A DNA stretch of 64,000 bases from Panicum virgatum (Eukaryota; Streptophyta; Magnoliopsida; Poales; Poaceae), in the NCBI RefSeq assembly GCF_016808335.1, contig NC_053138.1:10533900-10597899 (forward strand), given 5' to 3'. The position numbers and the translations under genes were made by a program. The notes beneath the pieces were generated by a model. The model did not search any database and was not told the DNA's origin. It was given only the letters and a program-made list of their open reading frames with translations. Below, in pieces: positions 12,120 to 24,000 of this stretch. The stretch's first letter is position 1, and the number at the start of each line of letters is the position of its first letter.

Positions 12120-12690
12120 TGGGTGGAATCAGTATGCAAATGCGAGGTAGGTCTATCCCTACTTCTTACTTAGAGGCGCTGTGCATGCGAAGCATCAGGA
12201 AACAGATTAAAGAAGGCGGCGTCGCTAGCTGGTGGACGAGATGGTCAGATGGACATGCTACCGCCGGCCGTCCCTAATGATAGCGCGGTGTTAGCAAGGC
12301 ACCTCACAGGAAGATAACGCTGGGCCTCGGAGGAGCTCGCCGGCCAGGAATGTAAACGATCGAGTCGCCAGCCCAGGGTAGGTGTGACTTGGCGATTGCC
12401 GTGAGGATAACCGGTCCGTTGCTGGCGTTGCCGTAAGGTGAACAGAGATAATTCGGACTAAAACAGCAGGATAATTACTGTTTAAGTTCCAATTTGATAG
12501 AGTGATTATCGGGCTGCTACATAGTTAGATTTTTCATTTGACATTAGAAACTTTTGAGTTGAAATAAAGTTTCGTGTCAATATTGAGGCAAAGAAGTCAA
12601 AAACTTATTCTTCTTTTATGGTGAAGGTTCCAATTCAGTTAAGCTCAAAGTACGTTTGTCAGTTCAAAGATGAAATCAGAGGTCAAAAGT
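12120..12690 (+). repeat. Array segment paired with 9080-9840
   Basis: The shorter copy of the pair. It contains the AGCATCAGGAAACAGATTAAAG module at 12190 and ends in the AAAAACTTATTCTTCTTTTA block at about 12600. Confidence 0.85.
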
Positions 12691-13930
12691 TTTTTTCTAC
12701 TGGAGCCAGTGGTGGCGGCCCCACAACTGCGTATACGCCCGCGTTTGGTCGGCGGTTCGCGAAACGCCCGCTCAGAGAATCTTTCTCTTCCTCTCTCCTC
12801 CACCTCAGCATCTCAGCGAAAGGCTTGGGGCGATAGGTGATAGCACAATTACAATTATTCTCATCGTCTCTAAAATAATTACAAGATCATGTAGATAAAG
12901 GGAGTCAGAATTAAGAGAACAGGTCTGCCATAATATTTGCTCTCGTACCGATTGGCCTCATGTGAGTGGCTAGGTCCCTAAAAGTGTTGATCTATCTACA
13001 CTCAGTAGGAAGACACATTAACTCGACAGCTAATGGGCATGGCAGGGGTTGTTGGGTCCGAAATGTCAGAACGGATCGAGCCCAAGACGGAGGTCGAACT
13101 CGGTTAAATGGTGAGGTGCGATGTATAGTAATGTCTTCAAGCTCTCAGCAAATTTGATGTCAAAATTAAGCGAATTGATATTAATCTCCCATGCAAGTTG
13201 ATACTGCAGCAGAACATGCAGCATCTAATGCGCTGTCTTGGTGGGTATGAGAGGCGTCAGGACTATAATCAGCCTAGCGCCCTGGCGATCCTGTGGATGT
13301 TTGCAAGAAGTAAGCAGGGTAAATGCTGGACTCTGTGAGGAGGAACCTGAACAGAGATAAACAGACGTATCATTATTGTAGAGTATGCTGCTTCGTTTCA
13401 GGTAGCTTGGACTCTTTGAAAAGGTGCAAATTGAAAAATAAATAAATCTGCCAATATTTTTGTTGCATCAATTTAAGCCGCGAGACTGCAAGTAAAAAAA
13501 GGGCACTTGCATTTTCCCCAGGAGAATTTATACAATGATTGAAAAAATGAGATGCGTCCATCTAATAGAATCGTACGGTAGTCAACATAGAAAGTACATA
13601 GAAGTACCTAGGCTAAAGAATCTGGTGGTACAAAAATATAGGACCAAGTACCAATTAAAGTATGACCGAATACTAATTTAATTTAATTTCTATAGATCAA
13701 CTGCCAAAAAAATTTCAAGGAAAGAGGATCTGAAAGTACTCTCTGATACTTTAAAATCATTGTAATAAAGCTCTTTTCCCAAATACAGAAACTGATGAGA
13801 TGTGGAAAAAATGCTTTGTAGAAGGACGAAAAATAGATACAACTACTCTATTTAACTTCTTGTACTCAACAAGCATCACTTTTCTTGATAATATTCACCA
13901 TATAGGATGCATTAATTGTTTAAGACGCCT
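12690..13930. other. Diverged array sequence without a gene
   Basis: 12980-13020 and 13370-13450 match 10650-10800 (GTTGATCTACACTCAG, AGGAAGACAC, CAGCTTGGACTCTTTGAAAAGG). The remainder is AT-rich, and I see no open frame or domain in it. Confidence 0.5.
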
Positions 13931-14110
13931 CCTTGTATAAAATGATGGCTCCTACGCCTCAAGTCCTCAACGCATTGAAAGCCGAAGATGAGACTCTGCT
14001 GATACTACTACAGGCCTGCGGGTGCTAAGAGGTTGTTTATTAGCTAGGAATGGAAGGCGTTAGGATGATAAGCTTACAAGCAAACCTACTAAATTGTATC
14101 CATTAGCATC
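13930..14110 (+). repeat. Array segment paired with 8127-8350
   Basis: Starts at TATAAAATGATGGCTCCTA and stays collinear with the earlier copy to the ATTAGCATC region. Confidence 0.7.
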
Positions 14111-15837
14111 AGATCATGAGACACATTGTACAACCCGTGATTATATGATATTAATAAATAGGGTTCTAAACCCTAGCCACGTGAGATGGCTTAAATCTGT
14201 GCACACGGGGAATCAAACCGTGGCTGCTAGCTCCACTCTACAATGAGCTGGTCAACCATGCTAGAGTCCGCTTGCAGCCTGTGATTATATGATGACCATT
14301 GTTGTACGAATCTAAAACTTCACAAAGAATCTTGATAATGTTTCCAATTAATTAAAACTTGATTGCAAAATAGAATATGACACTTTCATCGATGCATCTT
14401 TCTTACACTCTCAGGGATTTTGTATTCAGTGCAACTGATTGCATGCTTAGTGGTTCTCTGCTAGACTACCATCTTTTCTGATGGAGCTAGAGCACACAAT
14501 AGACACTGAAATCCACAGGAAAACACAAAAAAGATATCAGTTTCCCCTGATTTACCAGTATTCTTGTTTGTGGTCGGAATACCTTCTGCTTCTCTATAAT
14601 AGGGTGTTCTATTCAATGGCATGCATAAACAGGGAACTAAGAGCATCTACAGCCCACCTCCTATTTGGGCCCCTACTCTATTTTTTTGGAGTTTAGGAGG
14701 AATTTTAACTCCAGCAGAGCCCCCAAATAGGTTCTCATCTTAGATGGGCTCTCAATCTACAGTAGCAGGCCCCTAGGAATAGGAGGACCCGATCCGCCCA
14801 GTGCTCGCAACCCTCACCCCGACGCCTCTCCGCCACGCCTCGTCGGCGCGCCGCCCGCCACCCCGACACCTCCTCGCCCCGCCCCGCCGGCGCACCGGCC
14901 TCCACCCCGCCGCCCTCGGCCCTGCACCTCCCTGCCCCGTCCCGCCGGCGCATCGGCCGCCACCCCACAGCCCTCGGCCCTGCACGGCTCCACCTCATCG
15001 CCCTCGCCCCGTTGCCTCCCCGCGCCGCCGCCTGCAGCCCCTCCACCCCGCCGCAGCATGGAGCAGCCGCCGCCTCGTCCACGGAAGGTACGGCCAGCGC
15101 CGCCTCCACCACCCCGTCATCTTGCTGACATGGAGCAAAGGCCTTTCGGATCTCATGGAGGCACCTCTGGCGGCGTGCGCCCTCCACTGCCAACGGCGGG
15201 TACCCCGGCGAAGACCCGTCGTCGAACCTTCTTCGCGTCGGTCCCTACTGCCAATCCTTCCAACTCCGGCCTTCCTCGTCGCCAAGAAGTGCCCAACTCC
15301 GGCTTTCCTTGTCGCCAAGAAGTGCCCAACTCCGTCCTGCCTCGCCGCCAAGAACTGCCCTATCCTGGTGGTGCTCCTCAACACAACCCTCTCACAACGA
15401 ACTTCACAGAACCTGCTTCACCACCACTCAGTGTCACCACCTGCTGGGACACCCGCAGCACGTCATCATCCCCAGCAGTGATGGAATACAGTGCCGCCGG
15501 CACCTCGGAGCATATTGACATCATTTTTTTATTACCAATGAAATTAAATGAAGCCCTACTTTCTTTTTACATGTGAAAGTTTCTAACATAGATTAAATGG
15601 TGATGCTGGATTCAGTATTTAACTAGAGGCAAATGGAAAGTCAGTTTATTCCTTTCTCTGCATAGATTAAATGGCCTGCAACCACCCTGCACACTCTCAA
15701 GTAGTGGTAGCATTGTCTCTTGTGTTTCAATGTTGCAAATAAATCTTTTCTCTTGTGTTTTGTATTTTCTGTTTTTTACTATTGCAAATAGATATATGAA
15801 GTAATATCTGAATAACATGTCTCTTGTGGTTTGCAGA

Positions 15838-16240
15838 ATCCAAGGGGCTCAAATTCACATTACTACACAGATCTGATGACCCAGGATGTGGATGGCGATT
15901 TGGAACTTTCGATGCGGCCAGATACCACTCCAAGTAGTGGTGGGAAAGGAGCATCCAAGCGGGGCAGCAACTACAGTCAAGAAGAAGATATCCAGCTTTG
16001 CAAGTCTTGATCAGTATCAGCAATGACGCTATCATTGGGACTGACCAGTCAGGCAAAACATACTAGGAGAGGATCACCGCACATTTCCACAACTACAGGG
16101 GCTTCCACTCCGATCGGACTGCTAATTCTCTCGAGCATCGCTGCGGGGTCATAATAAAGGAGTGCATGAGATTCCAAGCGTACTATGAGGAAGTTGAGCG
16201 GTGTCACCCAAGCGGCGTGCCTTATCAAGAACATGTAGTT
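15838..16240 (+). pseudogene. Myb/trihelix-like ORF1 relic of the Harbinger element
   Basis: Decodes to SKRGSNYSQEEDIQLCKS, then, after a one-base deletion at the expected Trp codon, ISNDAIIGTDQSGKTY, a TAG where Trp is expected, and ITAHFHNYRGF...RTANSLEHRCGVI. This is the SANT/Myb-like domain of the PIF/Harbinger ORF1 family and of related NAM-associated plant proteins. The shift near 16008 and the nonsense codon near 16065 make it non-functional. Proline-rich open frames at 15058-15480 may be the remains of its first exon. Confidence 0.75.
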
Positions 16241-16507
16241 ACTCATACATTTGTTCTTTCATTTAGTTCTTTGTTATTGGTACATATAACTAACCATCCC
16301 TTGATCTTTCATTTAGTTCAAGGTGCAGGTGCTATCAGGAACCCTGAATGGTTCCCAGTTTTCTTTCTTTCTTTCATAAACAATTATTATTTCTGCTAGT
16401 GCCATATGCCCTGGAAAAGTGATGTATTGTAGACAATTGATGTTGACTGGAGGGAAAAAAAATGTTATCTGTCAGGTTACCTGAATACATTCTCTAGAAA
16501 GGTGGCT

Positions 16508-16622
16508 GATCCTTGTAATCAAGCTTACAACATACATGGCTGCCATGCACTAACCTTCACCTTCCACAATACATTATTTCAGATGATCCATGTAATCAAG
16601 CTTACAGCATACATGGCTGCAT
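16508..16622. repeat. Two copies of a ~36-bp direct repeat
   Basis: GTAATCAAGCTTACA(A/G)CATACATGGCTGC occurs at about 16513 and 16590 within the Harbinger element. Confidence 0.7.
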
Positions 16623-18202
16623 AAATGGTTGGGGTAGCCGCTGGACTAGTTCTCAGGGCAATGCAACTAGTAACTGAATGGTTTGTGATACATTACTTTT
16701 GCTGAGAATTACATTTGCTAGGCACTGATCTTTCTTGGACGGCCTGCCAGATTAAAGAAACTGACCCTGCCTGGATAAGAACTAAACAAAAGAACCCACT
16801 CCATGGCATTCATATATTGTACAAAAATAAGTCAGCATTTTAGCTGATTTCCGGAACCCTTCATATAAATTTTGCAAACATAGTAGAAGCTGAGCAGATG
16901 GCAGATTCAGATTTAATCTCAACATGATCGACATGACAGATAATCTGAACTTGGGACTGAAGTCCCTTCTCTAGCAGTGAAACACAGTAATAATTCCATA
17001 AACCTTGACAAATCCAAACAGTAGCATTATTATTCATTACAACGCAAGAGTCGTTGAAATAAAACCCAAATACATTTAGGCCAATTTTTTGGTACAATTA
17101 TCAAGTGCATTCATTTTTGAGCAATCTCCAAAAAGCCATCATATACATTCAGGCCACAATCTGTGAACATCTGTGAACATGCTACAAGAGTAGAAGTAGA
17201 ATAGAAAGCAAAGATGTCCTCCTTGCACAGCTTGAATCCAAACTGCTGGCATAATACAGATCTGACCATGTGGTGGTGCCCCAATTGCACTTCACTTCAG
17301 CTTCACCTCGAAATGGGTCCCTGGGTTGGAACAAGTGACAACCAGAAACAATGTTAGTATCCAGCTCAAAACAGGTGCTGCAATCTGAATTACTTGTTTT
17401 TTTCTAGCTGATCTTGCAATTATTATTTAAAAAAAGAAGCCAATGCAATGTTCAGACAACCTGAGCGGGAGAGGGTCAAACTCATTCAGAAAACACGTCT
17501 GTATGTCCTGAATGTAACAAAGAAAACAACCATCATTTTCAGATTTGTAGTACTGCAAGTCACAGTAAACAGCTAACCATTTAACTCAAGTCCAGTGCAC
17601 ATCTGTTGGTCCAGTACAAGTCCAGGACTCTAGTACTGAACGGACTAGGATCTGACCCAGCTACATGTAAGTAAAAAAAGCACTTTCTTTGGTGTGTTTC
17701 ATGCAACTAGAATTCATATTAAGCAAAATTACAACCTCAGGACGCGGCGGCTCGCGAAGGGAAAAGGAGGAGGAGGTTGAGCGGGGCTCGGCGCACCTCT
17801 AGGCGGCCGGAATCGACCGGAGGTCCGGCGAGGCGGCGGCGAGCTCGACGGCAACCGGGCGGCCACGACGAGCAAGGATGGGCGACGGCGGCAGCCACGG
17901 CGATGGGGGCAGGGCGAAGCAGAAAACTGGGCGGCGGCGGAGGGGAGAGGCACGTCGATGGCGCGGCTGGCACACGGAAGCCGGGCGTGGGCAGCGGCGA
18001 CCAGGGGCGGCGGACTCGCGAGATGCAACGGCGGCGAGATCGAATGGTTTGTTTGCCTGACAGGTGGGATCTGCTGATTTGCAGGCCGAGAATTGAGGGG
18101 CCCGCTGGAATTGGGCTCAATTTTTGGCCCTCATATTGTGCAGACCGGCTCGCAAATGGGAAAGTAGGGGCCCTGTTTTTGGAGTCTGGCTGGAGATGCT
18201 CT

Positions 18203-18680
18203 AAGTAACCCCCACATCCCTTTCAACTATTAGTGCTTATTATACATTATTGACCCCATTTGTCTTTTGCATTTCTTTTCGGAATATTACTGTCTCGGTT
18301 GATGGATTGAATAGCTGATAAATTGGTACTACTGAAAGCACATGATAGGTGTATATCGGTACCTTTGTTAGCAGGTCTTGATGAGCAGAGCTGCCAATAA
18401 AAAATGGCCTCTGGATCTCAGCAGTTTACACACAAACAGTAAAATGGCAAGCTATTGACAAGAACATCTTGTAGCTACATTGACGTGGAAAGAACGGAGA
18501 GACGAGGTAACCCGCACTGCCTTCTCCCTTGTGTGGCTTCTGAAACTGCAGCTCCTTACACAAACTGAAGCCTATGAGGCTATGACACGCATCTCTCACG
18601 TTTAGATCGAAACCTTTGAAATCGTGAGGACATCTATCTGAGCATGTGAAGCATCAGGAAACAAGATGAAGAGAAAAGGA
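18203..18680 (+). repeat. Array segment paired with 11535-11960
   Basis: Shares GTAACCCC(C/T)ACAT, TTTCAACTATTAGTGCTTA, TTGACCCCATTTGTCTTTTGC, a GACGAGGTAACC block, ATCTCTCA(C/T)GTTTAGATCG and the AGCATCAGGAAACAAGATG module with the earlier copy. It resumes exactly where the Harbinger element ends. Confidence 0.85.
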
Positions 18681-19286
18681 GGAGGTTACGTTCCTTGCCG
18701 TCCATAGCGTGATGACCACTATCAAGTTACTTCCCTCTGCACGAGGACGGATCAAGGGCTGCACGCGGACGTGGTGTTTTCTCTGTGTATGATGATAGAT
18801 ATAGGTAGAGTGCTCGTAAAAGAAAATACCCCCTTTCCCACTGATTTCTCGGTACTCTTGTTTGCCGTCCAGGTACTATCAGCCTCTATGTGATGTAATG
18901 TGGGTGCTCCTTATCAGCCATTGTTAATCTAACAGATCTTTGGCGCCTCTTTTTTTTTCTTTTTGTGGAATAATGCCTTGATTGGTGAATTAATGGAACA
19001 GTACAACAGAGAGGACACGATAGGTAGACCGGCCATCTGCATTGATTTGCTGAGCTGCCTATAAAATGGCCCCTGGATGGCAAGCTATCTTGATCTGAAA
19101 AAGATGAAGAGATGAGGTAGACCGCATTGCTCTTCTCCCTTGTAGTTTCAGAAACTGCAGCTTCTTACGAAAACTGAGGCATGTCACACACATTTTCCCC
19201 TGGTTTTAGGTTCAGACAGAGCATCGGATCCATACAATTTGTGAGTGTGAGCGGCCTGTCATACGTCACGATAGGGGCATCTGGGC

Positions 19287-19754
19287 ATGGGAAGCATCAG
19301 GAAACAAGATGAGCAGAAGAGAAGGCGGCTGGAGATGGGCCAAGCACTCGCAATGGCGATGGCGAACCCTCGTGCTAGGCTTGTACGACGTGATCGGCTG
19401 CTGCGGCCACTCCGACAGCTGCAGCAGCTGCAGCCAGCCGAGAGCTGCTGGACTGCGGCTGCAGGTGTTTGGCCCTGCAGCCGAGCAGCAGCTGCAGTGG
19501 CTTCAGCAGCAACAGCCACAGCTGCAGCTGCAGCCTGCAGCCGAGCAAGCAAAGCCAGCTCGTCGGCAGCTAATGCAATTTGTAACAGGAAGGATCGAGA
19601 GTCTCCTAGACGGTTCCAACTTCCAAACTGTTCCATGTACATATGGCAACTCACTAACTCAGGGTTGGCAGCAGGCCATGCGAGAGAAGATGTACTTGTA
19701 CTTCAGTCCGTCCTCAATCTAGATGAAAAGTCTCGAGACTCTGAACGAACCTGA
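19287..19754 (+). CDS. Hypothetical small protein of the repeat array (155 aa, unproven)
   Basis: Of the recurring modules, this is the only one with an ATG followed by a long open frame. The product begins MGSIRKQDEQKRRRLEMGQ and then passes into Ala/Gln/Arg-rich sequence encoded by CAG/CTG-type repeats. A TATA-like GCCTATAAAATGG lies about 230 bases upstream. Related starts occur in the other copies, for instance MRSISKQEAEKRRRR then a stop at 20419, and MWSIRKQDGRKRR at 11914. I do not recognise the family. The open frame may be fortuitous because the CAG-rich tract stays open in other frames too. Confidence 0.25.
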   Translation: MGSIRKQDEQKRRRLEMGQALAMAMANPRARLVRRDRLLRPLRQLQQLQPAESCWTAAAGVWPCSRAAAAVASAATATAAAAACSRASKASSSAANAICNRKDRESPRRFQLPNCSMYIWQLTNSGLAAGHAREDVLVLQSVLNLDEKSRDSERT

Positions 19755-20149
19755 GTTCATCCCCTTGCATTGCGTGGTCTTGTTAGATGCAATAAATCAT
19801 TTGCAAATGTCTCTTGCCCCAACACAAACTGAAAGTCAAAAGAGCACCTAGACTAGTAGACTATCTAGAGATGGAGGAGAGGAAAATTGGCTTAAACCTC
19901 CCGTGCAACTTGATACTGCAGCAGCTTATGTGAGAGGCATCAGGGTTTTTAAGTCAGCCTAGCGCCCTATGAGTGTTGCTCTTGGTGGCTAATGCAGGTG
20001 TTCACAGGATTTGTGAATGAAACTAAACGTGTATTCTTAAAGAGATAATGCATTATGCAATGAAGTAGAATTTGTTCACAGGTATACCATTGGATGTTAA
20101 AAGGATGTCTCTCTATCAATGGCATGCAGTCGGTGCTTCTGACCACATT

Positions 20150-20706
20150 ATTCATCTCCCTGAACTTTGGCTCTTTTGGTCATTAACGTCTTGGTTGATG
20201 GACTGATGAGTTAGTACAGCAGTAGGCACACCGTTGGTACAACGGGTGAGTTGCACTGATTTGCTGAGCTGCCTATAAAGATTGAGGCATTGCTCTTGTG
20301 TATTTTCAGAAACCCGGGCTTCTTGCGCAAACTGAGTCATGATTCACACATATTTTCCCCCCGCTTTACGTTCAAAACTCCGCGTCCACATAATTTGCCA
20401 ATGTGAGGGACATCTAGGCATGAGAAGCATCAGCAAACAAGAAGCGGAGAAAAGAAGGCGGCGAGGGTGCTAGGTGACACTCTTAGGTCATCGATGGTGC
20501 AGATGGTGACGGACCACCGAGCCTATGTCCGGCTCTTTTTGGTTCATGAAGTACACAGAGACCGGCGCCGGTTAAGCCTTCCAAGATCAGCTGATGCCAT
20601 TCGACAATGGTCTTCTTCCCGCGGTGCTATGAGTTCGCATCAGCAACAGCTCCAACTGCTTGTCACAATGATCCAGAATCTCCTAGAAGACCCCAGAGTG
20701 TTCTAG
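20150..20706 (+). pseudogene. Last copy of the array module, probably decayed
   Basis: GCCTATAAAG at about 20271, the leader similar to 19130-19220, and ATGAGAAGCATCAGCAAACA at 20419 repeat the order seen at 19050-19310. The frame from that ATG stops after about 17 codons. The 3' part (CAGCAACAGCTCCAACTGC to CTCCTAGAAGACC) aligns with 19490-19610, so the similarity extends beyond the start module. Confidence 0.35.
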
Positions 20707-21090
20707 TCTTCTGGATGGACGTGCTACCACACGAGATAGCAGGACATTCGAGACAAAGCGTTTGAGTTTGATGGCACTTAGATGAATATCAAGAATGTGA
20801 ACAAGCCTGAGGGTTGCAGCCAGACAATTAAGGCCCCAAGAACCGGATAGCATCATCAAATGGCAACATGTAAAATATACACAAGGTAAGATGCGCACAA
20901 CACAACATCACGACAAGCATAAATTCGCCTATACTCCACTTTCCAGGACATAACCTTCACGCTATCATGATCTACACAAACTACAAACTCTGCTCATGCT
21001 TTACACAGGCGCCATGTCAGCCAGCGGTAGCACCGTGCCAGCATCCCCGTGTAAACCTCAAGGGATGAAGTCGCACGTCAATAGTCATCG

Positions 21091-24000
21091 TTACAGCTGG
21101 GCGCCTGCAGTGCTTGGGCGCAGCCTACCAGAGTTCATCACGCCTCTTGCAGTGGTCTAACATTGGAAAGAAGAGCCATCAGATTAAGCTAGTAAAAAGA
21201 AGCATTTGCACCGTCAAATTCAAAGTGCCCTAGTTGCTGGAGGTACCTCGAAGAATGAGTTGAAATTTAGTCTCATCAGGAATTGCCTCAGGAAAGGTGC
21301 TCTTTGGCTACCCGCGAGGCGGCTGCTCCTCAAGATAGTGTACAGTGAATTTGATTTCTTGTTGAATTCCTGGTTATCATCAATCAAATAACAGCAAGAA
21401 TGAAGTATGCTTACTAAAAAATCAAGTGAACGCATAGAGACTTTTTAGCAAGCTATACCTCGGTTATGTGATCAATCTCAGATATGTTTGGGCGGGTTTC
21501 ATATTGCTCAATACTCCAGCAAAACTGCAAGCATAGCTTCATTATGCTGTCGAGTATTCTAGAGACTGATCCAATATCCAAGAATGATTGTGAAACCAGT
21601 GCTGACAAGTACCTGCAGTGCAAGAGGTAACTGTTAACCAAGACACCACAAAAAAATTAATTTAGCCATGCAAGTAAAATTAAAAAAAAACAGTGGGATA
21701 TCTCCATGTAACTCAGTGATATAGAATTCTGTAATAGTAGAAATAAAATGCCAGGGTTTATTGAAAAGATAAGATGAATGCGTGTTATATAGATCAGTGA
21801 ACACAAGTAACTTCCTCAAAGGAAAAACTCCAATCAAACTGACTCAGTTTAAAAAAGCCATGCATACTCGTACTAGCAAAAGACAAGTTTTATCACTTTA
21901 TGTCTGTACATAATAAATTGAAAAATTTTCCGTGTTCGAGAAAGAAAAAAAAAGGTTCCTTACTCTTGATGAAAGCTCACTAGCTCTGTGAAATCATGTG
22001 AATCTTGCACGTGAGATTGCAAAACATTCCACTGGGACTCTATTACATCAACCTGAAAAGCAAATTCAATGAAAAACAACAAGGTTATTTTCATTTGAAT
22101 AGCAAAAGTGAAAGAAACATAGAACAAAAGAAAACCCCAGAATTGATATCATGTAGAAAATAATCCAATTTCAATGTGATACATTTAATCACTAAAATCA
22201 TGAAACCAAATACATGGAAAAGAATATAAAAAAGTGATAGAAGGTAGTAACTTATTTTTACCTGGATGTAAAACTGCAGGTTTCTGATCAAGAAAGCCAT
22301 GTGCTCCCTTACTCGCCACAAAGGCTTAGAGCGTTGCCGACGCAGTTGTGTTGCAGATCCATTTTTTCGATCCTTGCAATAATCAGAAAAATCAGCATGA
22401 TCTTTATGCATTACTGCTGCCCAGGATTTCTCCAGTTCCATTTGTGTCCTCTTCAATCGGATGAGATACTGGAAAACCTTGCGATACCTGGATAAGATTT
22501 GTGTATATTAAAGAGAAGTAAAGAAAATACTGCAAGAACTATCCAGACTTCAAGTCCAACAAGCTGTCTTTTTGTATACATTTTCAAGACATAAGCGAAC
22601 ACTCAAGGAAAATAGCTGTGGAACTCAAAAGGACAAAGGAGTGTAGCTTAGAATTGTTTATGTAGTATGATTCATACTTTGACAGAACATCAGGAGTGAA
22701 GAAGAGCTGCAGTGGCCAGTCAACAGAATATTCCAAAGCAATATTATCCCACCCATCAAGTGCCAATTCTGATGCAGCTTTTCCTTGTGAAGGAAGCTCC
22801 GATGCATTAGGCTTTTGGAGATCTTTCTGTGATGTACTACTTTTCATACCATATGATAACATCCTACAAAAATAGAAATAAAATCAGTTGACAATCGCAG
22901 AGCTGACATCCACTAGGCAGGGCCTGAAATTAATTACTGTGAGGCTATTAGAAATGTTGACCTTAATGAGACTCTGGTGAAATACTTGTCTTCCTCACCT
23001 ATAGTCTTCAGTGCAGCCTGTGAGAATTATGAACAGAAAATTTACCTCTGCCACAAAATATCAAATCTATTTTGCTGAAATGAGATACCACAGCACATAA
23101 GAGAACTACAGCAGCTATCTGATAAGTTTCTGAAAATAACACCAGTTTAAAGGAAAATAAGATTGCATATCAAGACTTCTAAAAAAACGGAGACATATTA
23201 CTTACCAGCTGAAATGGGATCATGAGATCTGCTTCAGCTGTAGATTGACGCGGTGGTAGACGCATTAATTGGCGGCTTTCCTCTAGAAAACACTAGTTCA
23301 GAAGCATGCTCACGTGTCAGAAAACAATCCCAAAGAAAGATCATATACAAGTAAAAGGAAGGAATAGCAAAGATATTTCATGGGTAAAGAATTGCATGCT
23401 CACCTGGAAAAAGTCACCTTTTGCTAAAAGAAAATAATCTTTCAATGCCTTCAAATGTCCATTCAGATCAGCACGTACCACCACTAGCTTTTAACAAAGA
23501 CAACAGTAGGTGATGTTCCTCTGCAATCAAATTTGATAGAATACAGACTTGAAAACGTTAGTACCTGCCAGAGATGATTAGCAGCAATTGTACGTATTGA
23601 CCCGACAGCAGACTCAAAAAGCCGTTTGTGGAACTCAGAAGAATGCTGCAGAAATAAAAGCAGCCATATGCCCACATCAGTATAGCCTTTTTAGAAAGAA
23701 CAGGATAAAAAAAATGTGCTTGCGTAAATGCAAAACAATGAAAAGCGTGCAATAAAATATGGTGGTGGAATAAACACTGCTGGCAGTAGTTTCCTGGCTG
23801 GTAACTAACCTTTAGATCCTTAAGCATAGCATCAATTTTATCAGCTTCAGCTAGTGGCAACAGTTCTTCTGCGCTGATGTTAGAGAAGTTTGGCAGGTCT
23901 TTTGGAGCACCAGAACCTCCGGTAAAGCTTTGCATTCTATGAGATCCTTTAGGGTTCTGGCCTTGGCTGACATGTTCCTGCAATGTAGCACCAGGACTTG

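Larger units (their letters stand above)
14641..18201. mobile_element. Defective PIF/Harbinger DNA transposon, 3.56 kb
   Basis: The ends are inverted repeats: GAGCATCTACAGCC at the left and GGCTGGAGATGCTC at the right. They are flanked by the 3-bp duplication TAA (14638-14640 and 18202-18204), which is diagnostic of PIF/Harbinger. The interior has two GC-rich blocks (14780-15480 and 17740-18110) and a relic of the Myb-like ORF1 at about 15838-16240. No DDE transposase could be found, so it is not autonomous. It lies inside the repeat array; the paralogous site at 11535 lacks it, which confirms the insertion point. Confidence 0.85.
7140..20710. repeat. Array of diverged segmental repeats with a recurring promoter-like/leader/start module
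   Basis: Blocks along these 13.5 kb are old copies of each other. Clear pairs are about 9080-9840 with 12120-12690; 10645-10800 with 12980-13450; 10850-11015 with 14390-14600; 8127-8350 with 13930-14110; and 11535-11960 with 18203-18680. The sequence AGCATCAGGAAACAA or a close variant recurs at about 7464, 9144, 10544, 11919, 12190, 18650, 19291 and 20425. It usually follows a GAGCATGTG-like stretch and, 200-300 bases upstream, a GCCTATAAAATGG-like box. No recognised protein is encoded. The order of blocks suggests repeated tandem duplication of a unit of a few kb, later broken by transposons. Confidence 0.75.

Noticed and set aside
14735..15576. Several overlapping long open frames in GC-rich sequence
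   Set aside because: They are open on both strands in several frames because of composition and lie inside a Harbinger element. No domain is seen; at most they include a decayed first exon of ORF1.
17729..18208. Open frames of 100-140 codons near the Harbinger right end
   Set aside because: GC-driven overlapping frames without domain or splice context.
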